A stretch of 5,133 nucleotides of DNA from DASWIP01 sp036397635 (lineage in GTDB: Bacteria; Actinomycetota; AC-67): contig DASWIP010000091.1 of the NCBI GenBank assembly GCA_036397635.1, positions 1 through 5,133 on the forward strand, read 5' to 3'. Positions within the stretch are counted from its first letter, which is position 1, and every line of letters begins with the position of its first letter. The notes beneath the pieces are model-generated. The model saw only the letters and a list, made by a program, of their open reading frames with translations. It had not been told where the DNA came from and made no database searches. Below are positions 1-5,133 of the stretch, piece by piece. The position numbers were made by a program, and so were the translations under genes.

Positions 1-174
1 AGCAACTCCTCGGCCCAGGGACTTCTTTGCTGGTTCACGCACACCTTCTGTAACGGATGGGCGCTCGTCTTGGCGGTGGTGCAAACCGGCGCTGAGCATG
101 TGCGGATGACAGAGAATCTCGAAACTCTCGACGCCCGGTACACCAGAGCCTTCAGCTACCGTGCCCCAACCTGA
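1..174 (+). CDS. C-terminal fragment of an unrecognised protein (5' end outside window)
   Basis: Frame 1 is open from the first base to a TGA at 172-174, giving 57 residues with no start needed inside the window. The residue mix is protein-like (W, F, Y, C, H and charged residues all present). Roughly three quarters of third codon positions are G or C, similar to the exported-protein gene at 266-769 and lower than in the operon on the right. The fragment has a hydrophobic stretch around residues 20-27 (GWALVLAV) followed by a charged, probably helical tail (EHVRMTENLETLDARYTRAF). I do not recognise the family. An open frame of 57 codons can occur by chance in GC-rich DNA, so this could also be non-coding. 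Confidence 0.35.
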   Translation, partial: SNSSAQGLLCWFTHTFCNGWALVLAVVQTGAEHVRMTENLETLDARYTRAFSYRAPT

Positions 175-265
175 TCAGACCCTACGTGTCATAGGGAGGA
201 GTCCGGGCGGGGCGCGTCGAACCGCCTCGTGAGGGGGTAGGATCGGTGAAGTCTTGAGAAGATCT
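175..265 (+). other. Intergenic gap with a possible weak promoter for the exported-protein gene
   Basis: This 91-bp gap lies between the partial frame ending at 174 and the ATG at 266. A 5-bp inverted repeat (CCCTA 180-184, TAGGG 192-196, 7-nt loop) follows the upstream stop but has no T-tract, so it is at best a weak terminator. TAGGAT at 238-243 matches the -10 consensus at four of six positions and would put a transcript start near 250. No good -35 box is visible; GAACC at 219-223 is the nearest candidate and could suit an ECF-type sigma factor only loosely. The purine-rich GAGGGGG (231-237) is too far from the ATG to be a ribosome binding site. The promoter reading is inference. Confidence 0.2.
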
Positions 266-769
266 ATGGATCTGCGTGAGGCCAGTAGGAGCCATGCAGC
301 CCGATTGGGGCTTATCGCTGCGCTGACGCTCGTGAGTCTCGTCCCTGATCAGGGCCAGGCCAGCCCTCCCGCCTCCGGTACCGCCTGCGAGCGTCCCGGC
401 GCGGTAGTGATCGGCCCCCGGGAAGCGTGTCGGTTCACAATGCAAGCTGGCAGCTACCGCTATGGCGTGAGTTGGGACGACCTTGCCACGGGGGTCGCGG
501 TGGGGGAGGTCTTCCGGGGCTCAACGAGGATTATCAGAACCGAGATGTCGCTTAGAGCTGGGTCCTATCGGGGGGGGCGCCGCATCGGCGGCGGGTACGA
601 AACCTGGAGCGAGGGGTTCCCACGGATTCACTTCCAATTGAATGAACCAGGCGAGTTGATCTTCTACATCCTCCCGTATTCCTGTGTGGAGGCGACTTGC
701 TCAACCGCGGTTCCGGGGGCCCCGATAGGCTCCTTCAGCCTCGAGTTGGTCGAGGACGACTCCTCCTAG
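266..769 (+). CDS. Small exported protein of unknown function, four cysteines
   Basis: The gene encodes 167 residues from the ATG at 266. An in-frame TTG at 254 would add four residues (MRRS). Neither start has a strong ribosome site: GAGAAG at 256-261 sits 4 nt before the ATG, GGTGAAG at 245-251 sits 2 nt before the TTG. Residues 1-32 look like a Sec signal peptide: a basic start (MDLREASRSHAAR), a hydrophobic core (LGLIAALTLVSLV, 14-26) and a likely cleavage after GQA (30-32). The mature part has cysteines at 41, 55, 140 and 145, which could form two disulfides outside the cytoplasm. The rest is rich in short, beta-prone segments (IHFQLNEPGELIFYILPYS; GSFSLELVED) and suggests a small beta-sandwich, but I recognise no family. 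Rare codons (AGG twice, AGA twice, ATA once, several TTG) set it apart from the operon on the right. It converges on that operon, so a shared function is not implied. Confidence 0.72.
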   Translation: MDLREASRSHAARLGLIAALTLVSLVPDQGQASPPASGTACERPGAVVIGPREACRFTMQAGSYRYGVSWDDLATGVAVGEVFRGSTRIIRTEMSLRAGSYRGGRRIGGGYETWSEGFPRIHFQLNEPGELIFYILPYSCVEATCSTAVPGAPIGSFSLELVEDDSS

Positions 770-939
770 CCTTCTGCCTCTACCGACACCTAGTCTGACC
801 TAGCCGCTCCGAAGTCCTGGCACCCTTCGATACCGTTGTGGATGGAACTCGCGCGGCCAATCAGTCGGACCCCGATCAGTTTGCCCCCGTCTAGGAAGGG
901 AAGACGTGTCCGGGAAAGGGCGTCAGCGCGAAGCGGATA
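770..939. other. Convergent intergenic region; no clear terminator
   Basis: This 170-bp stretch lies between the stop of the exported-protein gene and the stop of ltp2, so both transcripts should end here. I see no stem followed by a T-tract on either strand. The best inverted repeat is CGTCT (888-892) with AGACG (902-906), a 5-bp stem with a 9-nt loop. Small direct repeats occur (ACCTAG at 788-793 and 798-803; ATCAGT at 860-865 and 875-880) with no evident role. Termination may be Rho-dependent or use a U-less hairpin, which is inference. No RNA gene or convincing small ORF is visible. Confidence 0.5.
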
Positions 940-2112
940 TCAGCTGTCGACCCCGAATATGGCCGCGCTCGTGGGGACGCCGGTGCCGGCGGTGGCGAGC
1001 ACGCGCGCGGCGCCGTCGATCTGGTTGACGGCGGTGCCTCGGAGCTGGCGAACCGCTTCGGTGATGCCGTTCATGCCGTGGATGTAGGCCTCGCCTAACT
1101 GACCGCCGTTCGTGTTGATTGGCAGCCGCCCGCCGATCTCGATGCCGCCGTCGCGCACGAACGCGGGCGCCTCCCCGCGCGCGCAGAAACCGAACTCCTC
1201 GAGCTGGATGAGCACCATCGGCGTGAACGCGTCGTAGAGGATCGCCACATCGATATCGTCCGGCCCGAGGCCCGACTGCGACCAAAGCTGGCGCGCGACC
1301 AACCCCATCTCGGGCAGGTCGCTGATCACGTCGCGATAGTACGAGGTCATCATCCACTGCGCGTACGCCGCGCCTTGCGCGACGGCCTCGATCACCGCGG
1401 GCGGCTGGCGCAGGTCGCGTGCACGCGCGCTGCTCGTGACGACGACGGCGACGGCGCCGTCGGATTCCTGGCAGCAGTCGAGCATCCGCAGCGGCTCGAC
1501 GATCCAGCGGCTCGCCTGATGCTCGTCGAGGGTGATCGGCTGCTGATAGAAGAACGCATCGGGGTTGGTGGCGGCGTGGCGGCGGTCGGCGACGGCGACG
1601 CGGCCGAGGTCCTCGCTGCTCGCGCCGTATTCGTGCATGTAGCGTTGCGTGAACATCGCCACCCAACTCGCGGGTGTGGACAGGCCGAACGGCAGGATCC
1701 AGGAGTAGTGCACGACGTCGGCGGTCGGCGCGGGCTGGCGGATCTGCACCCGCCCGTAGCGGTACCACGAGCGCTCGTTGAACGCGCGGTACACGACGAC
1801 GGTCTTCGCCATGCCGGTCGCGACGGCCATCGCGGCTTGGTGCAGCGTCCCGCACGCGGCGCCGCCACCGTGGGGCACGCGGCTGAAGAAGGTCAGCTCG
1901 GGGATGCCCAGGTTGCGCGCCAGCTCGATCTCGTCGTTGCGGTCGGTCGAGAACGTGACCATGCCGTCGACGTCGGTCGGTTGCAGCCCTGCGTCGTGCA
2001 GCGCTGAAGCGACGGCCTCCACGGCGAGCCGCATCTCTGTGCGGCCCGAATCCTTCGAGAACTCGGTCTGGCCGATCCCGGCGATCGCGGCCGCGCCGCT
2101 GATGCTCGTCAC
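940..2112 (-). CDS. ltp2: Ltp2-type steroid side-chain aldolase (thiolase superfamily)
   Basis: By homology this is the retro-aldolase that cleaves 17-hydroxy-3-oxo-4-pregnene-20-carboxyl-CoA to androst-4-ene-3,17-dione and propionyl-CoA, the last step of sterol side-chain removal. It starts at GTG 2112-2110, which overlaps the chsH1 stop as GTGA and has a good ribosome site 7 nt upstream. The product has 390 residues; M. tuberculosis Ltp2 is about 386. The N-terminus (AAIAGIGQTEFSKDSGRTE, 8-26) is typical of SCPx/Ltp thiolase-like proteins. GGGAAC (82-87) places C87 near the thiolase nucleophile position. The thiolase C-terminal GHP motif is absent: in NTNGGQLGEAYIHG (333-346), Y343 falls where the catalytic His would be. 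Y293 (ILYDAFTP) and Y343 align within one residue of the two tyrosines I recall as essential in the Thermomonospora curvata enzyme (294 and 344). It should work as a complex with the DUF35 domain of ChsH2, encoded in the same operon. No truncation is seen. Confidence 0.95.
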   Translation of the reverse strand: MTSISGAAAIAGIGQTEFSKDSGRTEMRLAVEAVASALHDAGLQPTDVDGMVTFSTDRNDEIELARNLGIPELTFFSRVPHGGGAACGTLHQAAMAVATGMAKTVVVYRAFNERSWYRYGRVQIRQPAPTADVVHYSWILPFGLSTPASWVAMFTQRYMHEYGASSEDLGRVAVADRRHAATNPDAFFYQQPITLDEHQASRWIVEPLRMLDCCQESDGAVAVVVTSSARARDLRQPPAVIEAVAQGAAYAQWMMTSYYRDVISDLPEMGLVARQLWSQSGLGPDDIDVAILYDAFTPMVLIQLEEFGFCARGEAPAFVRDGGIEIGGRLPINTNGGQLGEAYIHGMNGITEAVRQLRGTAVNQIDGAARVLATAGTGVPTSAAIFGVDS

Positions 2113-2519
2113 GGCAGCGTCACCTCGACCGTCCCGGTCACGTGATCGCCGAGCGCGTTCGCGCCGCGCACCTCGACGATCACATCGCTGCCGGCGACCG
2201 TCGTTACCCGCCCGGTCAGCGTCATCGTGTCGCCCGGATAGTTGGGCACGCCGAGCCGGATCGACATCTTCCGCACCAGCGCCTCCGGCCCGGTCCAATC
2301 GGTGACGTAGCGGCCGACCAGCCCGCCGGTGGTCAAGATGTTCATGAACAAGTCCTTCGCGCCGCTCGCCTTCGCGACGGCGGCGTCGTGATGCACGTCC
2401 TGGAAGTCACGGCTGGCGAGTGCGCCCGCAACGATCAGCGTCGCGGTGATCGGGATCTCCAGGGGCGGCAGCTCCATCCCGGCTTCGACCGCTGCCGCCG
2501 CGCGCGTCTGCACGGTCAT
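2109..2519 (-). CDS. chsH1: ChsH1-type MaoC enoyl-CoA hydratase, catalytic subunit
   Basis: This is the small catalytic half of the heteromeric hydratase that adds water to 3-oxo-4,17-pregnadiene-20-carboxyl-CoA, making the 17-hydroxy thioester used by Ltp2. It has 136 residues; M. tuberculosis ChsH1 (Rv3541c) has about 129. The hydratase motif RDFQDVHHD lies at 37-45, with D38 and H43 in the D-x4-H arrangement of catalytic residues (D29 and H34 in the M. tuberculosis protein, from memory). It is followed by FMNILTTGGLVGRYVTDWTG (58-77) and RLGVPNYPGDT (88-98), both typical of single hotdog MaoC folds. The ATG at 2519 overlaps the chsE1 stop as ATGA, with GGGGAG (2531-2536) 11 nt upstream. 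The 3' end overlaps the ltp2 start. The partner ChsH2 is encoded one gene away rather than directly adjacent, because chsE1 lies between them. Confidence 0.94.
   Translation of the reverse strand: MTVQTRAAAAVEAGMELPPLEIPITATLIVAGALASRDFQDVHHDAAVAKASGAKDLFMNILTTGGLVGRYVTDWTGPEALVRKMSIRLGVPNYPGDTMTLTGRVTTVAGSDVIVEVRGANALGDHVTGTVEVTLP
2120..2126 (-). promoter_or_regulatory. Ribosome binding site fixing the GTG start of ltp2
   Basis: On the minus strand GAGGTGA lies 7 nt before the GTG at 2112, inside the end of chsH1. The open frame continues upstream to 2298, but that extension is only the arginine-rich shadow of chsH1 (for example RRGARRERARRSRD). The site and the GTGA overlap together make 2112 the best start. 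Confidence 0.7.
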
Positions 2520-3556
2520 CGCGCGATCATCTCCCCGAGCGCCGCCAGATGCGGCCACGAACCGCCGAGCGTCAGCTCGACCTGATGCGCGAGCAGCCGG
2601 TAGCGGTGCAGCGGGTAGTCGGTATCCACGCCCATCCCTCCGTGCAAGTGCTGTGCCGCCTCCAGCGCGCGCGCGCCTGCGGCGGACGCGAAATGCTTCG
2701 CGACGGCGGTTTCCTCGGCGGCCGGCCGTCCCTGCGCGAGCAGGAACGCGGCGCGCCACATCGTCCACCGCACCGTCTCGAGGTTGATGTAGGCGTCGGC
2801 GATGCGCTGCTGCACGGCCTGGAACGAGCCGAGCGGCTTGTCGAACTGCTCGCGTCCCGAGAGGTACTCGGCTGTGAGTCGCACTGCCCGATCGCAGATG
2901 CCGGTCTGCAGCGCGCACAACCCGACGAGCGCGTGCTCGCGCACCCACGGCACCACGTCGATGCCGGCGAGCTGCTCGGCGCGCGCGCCCTCCAGCGTTA
3001 CCCGGTACAGCGGCGATCCGATCGGTTCGTTCTGCCGCTCGAGCACCGCGCCGGCCGGGTCGATCACGAACACGCCGTCCGCAGCGGGAACGATGATCGC
3101 CGCGGCCATCGCCGCGGCCGGCACGAACGTCAGGGTCCCCGTCGCAAAGCCGTCGTCGATCGCGATCCGGTTGGCCTCGTCCAGAGCCGCGACGACCGGC
3201 GCGCCGCCCAGCGGATACGGTGCGAGCAGCTGCGCGCGCTGCTCGCCGCTGCCGAAACGTGCGACCGGAAGCGAGCCGGTGACCAGCGCGCCCCACAGCG
3301 GCACCGGCGCGGCTGCGCGCCCGGCCTCCTCCAGCAGCAGGCACAGCTCGATGATCCCGCCGCCGCTGCCGCCGTCGGCTTCGGGGATGCTGAGGCCGAG
3401 CAGCCCGGCGCGCGCAAGCTCGGTCCACAGCGCCGGGTCGTGCCGCTCGCCGCCGGCCTCGATCTCGCGCAACCGGTCCTCGGTGCACATGCCGTCGAAG
3501 ATCTGGCGCGCGAGGTCGCGGACCGCGTGCTGCTCGGGCGTGAACGACAGGTCCAT
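2516..3556 (-). CDS. chsE1: ChsE1/FadE28-type acyl-CoA dehydrogenase subunit
   Basis: One of the two unlike subunits of the alpha2beta2 FAD-dependent dehydrogenase that desaturates 3-oxo-4-pregnene-20-carboxyl-CoA. It has 346 residues; M. tuberculosis FadE28 has about 339. The N-terminal helical domain begins MDLSFTPEQHAVRDLARQIF (1-20), and GLLGLSIPEADGGSGGG (51-67) is the usual acyl-CoA dehydrogenase signature. The C-terminal domain keeps the FAD-binding arginine motif REQFDKPLGSFQ (235-246) and the QxxGGxG-type QHLHGGMGVDTDYP (302-315). No base is seen at either usual position: the isovaleryl-CoA dehydrogenase-type Glu site aligns with A209 and the medium-chain-type Glu site with L330, by hand alignment. 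This fits the non-catalytic, FAD-contributing role. The ATG at 3556 shares one base with the chsH2 stop (TGATG) and has GGGAGG (3566-3571) 9 nt upstream. The subunit assignment rests on these motifs; another paired FadE is possible but less likely here. Confidence 0.9.
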   Translation of the reverse strand: MDLSFTPEQHAVRDLARQIFDGMCTEDRLREIEAGGERHDPALWTELARAGLLGLSIPEADGGSGGGIIELCLLLEEAGRAAAPVPLWGALVTGSLPVARFGSGEQRAQLLAPYPLGGAPVVAALDEANRIAIDDGFATGTLTFVPAAAMAAAIIVPAADGVFVIDPAGAVLERQNEPIGSPLYRVTLEGARAEQLAGIDVVPWVREHALVGLCALQTGICDRAVRLTAEYLSGREQFDKPLGSFQAVQQRIADAYINLETVRWTMWRAAFLLAQGRPAAEETAVAKHFASAAGARALEAAQHLHGGMGVDTDYPLHRYRLLAHQVELTLGGSWPHLAALGEMIAR

Positions 3557-4494
3557 CAGCGCGCGCCTCCCGCAGGGCGGAACACCGGCAGGGTGGTGTC
3601 GTCGTCGAGATCCAGGAACGAGACCTCGACCGGCATGCCGATCTTCACCTCGCCGGGCGAGACGTCCACGACGTTCGACAGGATCCGCACGCCCTCGGGC
3701 AGCGAGACGAGCGCGACCACGTAGGGCAGCTCGAACCCGGGCACCGGGGGATGGTGGTAGATCACGAACGAGTACACCTCGCCTCGGCCGTCCGAACGCA
3801 CGGTGTCCCACTCCAGCGACCGACACGCTGCGCACATCGGCCGCGGGGGATGCCGCAGCGTGCCACACGACGAACACCGCTGCACGAGCAGCTCACCCCG
3901 CCCCGCGCCCTCCCAGAAGAACCGCGTGTCATCGTTCATCGCCGGGCGGGTGCGTGCGGCCGGCGACGTGTCCACCGAAGAAGCGCGCGCGGCAGGCTTG
4001 AACTTCAGCATCCGGAAGCGCTCGGTCGCGACGACCTCGCCTTCGGCGTCTGTGTAGATGGTCGTGGTGGTGAAGAAGAAGCCGGGGCCGAGCGCCGTGT
4101 CCTTCTCGTTGCTGACCGACTCGACGCGGATGCGCGCGGTGATGCGGTCACCGGGACGGAGGTAGCGCGCGTACTCCTGCTCGGTGTTGGTCGCCACGAT
4201 CCCGGTGAAGCCCGCGTCATCCAGCGCTGCGATCAGCGCGCGCCGCCCGTCGCGCGGATCCGGCGGCCCGGGATCGATCGGCCGCATCGTCCACGCGCCC
4301 ACCATCGTCGGCGGCGCGACGATCCCGCCGTGGATGCTCGAGGCGGCGAACGCGGCGTCGGTGTACACGGGGTTGGTGTCGCCGAGCGCCTCGCACCAAT
4401 GCCGGATCATCGGCTCGTTCACCGGATCCAGCCCCTCGCGCACCAGCTCGTAGTCGTCCGAGCAGAACGCGCGCAGCTGCTCGACCAAGCTCAT
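3556..4494 (-). CDS. chsH2: ChsH2-type protein: MaoC hydratase lobe fused to DUF35
   Basis: A two-domain bridging protein of 312 residues, almost the same length as M. tuberculosis ChsH2 (Rv3542c, about 311). The MaoC-like domain (about 1-165) pairs with ChsH1 to form the enoyl-CoA hydratase. Its hydratase motif is degenerate: in GDTNPVYTD (38-46) Y44 stands where the catalytic His would be, and GIVAPPTMVGAW (57-68) follows. A polar, Ala/Arg-rich linker (about 167-187) leads to a DUF35 domain (about 188-312). This has a rubredoxin-like zinc ribbon, CSSC (207-210) and CAAC (221-224), then an OB-fold region (about 235-300: GEVYSFVIYHHPPVPGFELP). In the known system DUF35 binds Ltp2 and is needed for its aldolase activity. 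The ATG at 4494 overlaps the chsE2 stop as ATGA, with GAGGGG (4501-4506) 6 nt upstream. All four zinc-ligand cysteines are present and the gene appears intact. Confidence 0.95.
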   Translation of the reverse strand: MSLVEQLRAFCSDDYELVREGLDPVNEPMIRHWCEALGDTNPVYTDAAFAASSIHGGIVAPPTMVGAWTMRPIDPGPPDPRDGRRALIAALDDAGFTGIVATNTEQEYARYLRPGDRITARIRVESVSNEKDTALGPGFFFTTTTIYTDAEGEVVATERFRMLKFKPAARASSVDTSPAARTRPAMNDDTRFFWEGAGRGELLVQRCSSCGTLRHPPRPMCAACRSLEWDTVRSDGRGEVYSFVIYHHPPVPGFELPYVVALVSLPEGVRILSNVVDVSPGEVKIGMPVEVSFLDLDDDTTLPVFRPAGGAR

Positions 4495-5133
4495 CGGCGT
4501 CCCCTCGGCATGCCCAGGCCGGCGACCGCGATGATCTCGCGCTGGATCTCGTTGACGCCGCCGCCGAAGGTCAGCACCAGCGACCAGCGGTACGCGAGAT
4601 CGACGCGCCCGCGCAGCACCGCGTCCGGCGATCCCTCCTGCAGCGTCCCGGCTTGCCCGATCACCTCGAGCAGCGTGCGGAACACCCACACCTGCGTTTC
4701 GGTGCCGTAGACCTTCACGACGCTCGCGTCCTCGGGCCGCAGCGTGTCCTGCGTCATCGCCCACACCATGCGCCAGTTCAGCAGCTCGAGCGCGTTCAGG
4801 CGCGCGCGCACCTCGGCCAGCGCCAAACGCACCCACGGCCTATCCAGAACGCGGCCGCCGTCGGGCGTCGATGCAGCGCGCGCCCACGCGAGCGTCTCCT
4901 CGTACAGCGCCTCGGCCTTCCCCGAGCACGCGAGCGCGACGCGCTCGTGGTTGAGCTGGGTCGTGATCAGCCGCCACCCTTCGTTCTCGCCTCCGACGAT
5001 CGCCGAGGCGGGCACGCGCACGTCGGAGAAGTAGACGGCGTTGGTCCGGCCGTCGTCGAGGGTGTGGATCGGCGTCATCGAGATGCCCGGCAGCGACGCG
5101 TCGACGATGAAGATCGTGAGGCCCTTGTGCTTC
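4491..5133 (-). CDS. chsE2: ChsE2/FadE29-type acyl-CoA dehydrogenase, C-terminal part
   Basis: Partial gene: the frame is open through the right edge (first whole codon at 5132-5130, Lys) and ends at TGA 4493-4491. It gives 213 residues of a family usually near 385, so roughly 170 N-terminal residues lie outside the window. The fragment begins in the middle beta domain (GLTIFIVDASLPGI) and continues with YFSDVRVPASAIVGGENEGW (34-53 of the fragment). LITTQLNHERV follows; its Glu (fragment residue 63, codon 4946-4944) is at the long-chain/isovaleryl-type catalytic base position, matching the reported catalytic Glu of M. tuberculosis ChsE2. The RxQFG-type FAD motif expected about 30 residues later is absent. 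The end (LTFGGGVNEIQREIIA, 188-203) is typical of FadE29. It should pair with ChsE1, encoded two genes downstream. The Met codon at 5078 is internal and not a start. Confidence 0.92.
   Translation of the reverse strand, partial: KHKGLTIFIVDASLPGISMTPIHTLDDGRTNAVYFSDVRVPASAIVGGENEGWRLITTQLNHERVALACSGKAEALYEETLAWARAASTPDGGRVLDRPWVRLALAEVRARLNALELLNWRMVWAMTQDTLRPEDASVVKVYGTETQVWVFRTLLEVIGQAGTLQEGSPDAVLRGRVDLAYRWSLVLTFGGGVNEIQREIIAVAGLGMPRGRR

Noticed and set aside
182..445. Minus-strand 87-codon frame overlapping the exported-protein gene
   Set aside because: It overlaps the signal-peptide region of a better-supported gene and has low-complexity Gly/Arg/Thr/Pro composition.
888..906. CGTCT/AGACG inverted repeat as an operon terminator
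   Set aside because: The stem is only 5 bp with a 9-nt loop, and no T-tract follows on either strand.
770..939. KstR-type operator (inverted AAC/GTT motif) controlling steroid genes
   Set aside because: None was found by eye here or elsewhere in the window. The operon promoter should lie beyond 5133, so its absence says nothing about regulation.
836..1087. Plus-strand 83-codon frame across the end of ltp2
   Set aside because: More than half lies opposite ltp2, and the product is Ser/Arg/Pro-rich without motifs.
923..1855. Minus-strand open frame in another frame of ltp2
   Set aside because: The product is dominated by arginine (runs such as RRRRRR) and is a shifted reading of ltp2, which has full-length homology in its own frame.
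1375..2007. Plus-strand open frame opposite ltp2
   Set aside because: Composition is typical of an antisense shadow (Arg, Val, Gly, Asp-rich), and it has no ribosome site or motif.
2549..3724. Long plus-strand open frame of about 390 codons opposite chsE1
   Set aside because: It is rich in Arg, His, Gln and Ala with no recognisable motif and lies wholly opposite chsE1 and the end of chsH2, whose protein families are clear. Long antisense frames are expected in DNA with very high GC3.
3937..3939. Internal ATG in the ChsH2 linker (Met186) as a start for a free DUF35 protein that could serve Ltp2
   Set aside because: The domain boundary position is suggestive, but no purine-rich ribosome site precedes it (upstream is CGCACCCGCCCGGCG), so internal initiation is not supported.
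2802..4001. Plus-strand open frame of about 400 codons
   Set aside because: It is a Ser/Arg/Pro/Ala-rich shadow opposite chsE1 and chsH2 with no family features.

Overview
The window comes from a very GC-rich bacterium, most likely an actinobacterium. About 80% of it (940-5133) is the 3' part of a minus-strand steroid catabolism operon whose proteins closely resemble the igr-region proteins of Mycobacterium tuberculosis in length, motifs and partner structure. The lineage cannot be fixed from sequence alone: a non-mycobacterial actinobacterium is my first guess, and other GC-rich steroid degraders are possible.

Layout. Positions 1-174 hold an open plus-strand frame that looks like the C-terminal end of an unrecognised gene cut by the window edge. 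A short gap (175-265) leads to a plus-strand gene (266-769) for a small exported protein of unknown function with four cysteines in the mature part. A 170-bp convergent intergenic stretch (770-939) separates it from the operon end. Reading the minus strand from the right edge, the operon is chsE2 (fadE29-like, 5' end outside the window), chsH2 (MaoC fold plus DUF35), chsE1 (fadE28-like), chsH1 (small MaoC hydratase) and ltp2 (thiolase-fold aldolase). All four junctions overlap by 1-4 nt, so translation is probably coupled throughout.

How the genes work together. By homology, these proteins remove the last three carbons of the sterol side chain. ChsE1-ChsE2 desaturates 3-oxo-4-pregnene-20-carboxyl-CoA. 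ChsH1-ChsH2 hydrates the product to a 17-hydroxy thioester. Ltp2, docked on the DUF35 domain of ChsH2, performs a retro-aldol cleavage to androst-4-ene-3,17-dione and propionyl-CoA. Every subunit needed for these three steps is at least partly encoded here. The key residues are divided between partner subunits as in the characterised complexes.

The system is known rather than new. The points of interest are the gene order (chsE1 lies between chsH2 and chsH1, unlike M. tuberculosis), the clean split of catalytic and cofactor residues between partners, and the compositionally different left flank (1-769) with its uncharacterised exported protein.
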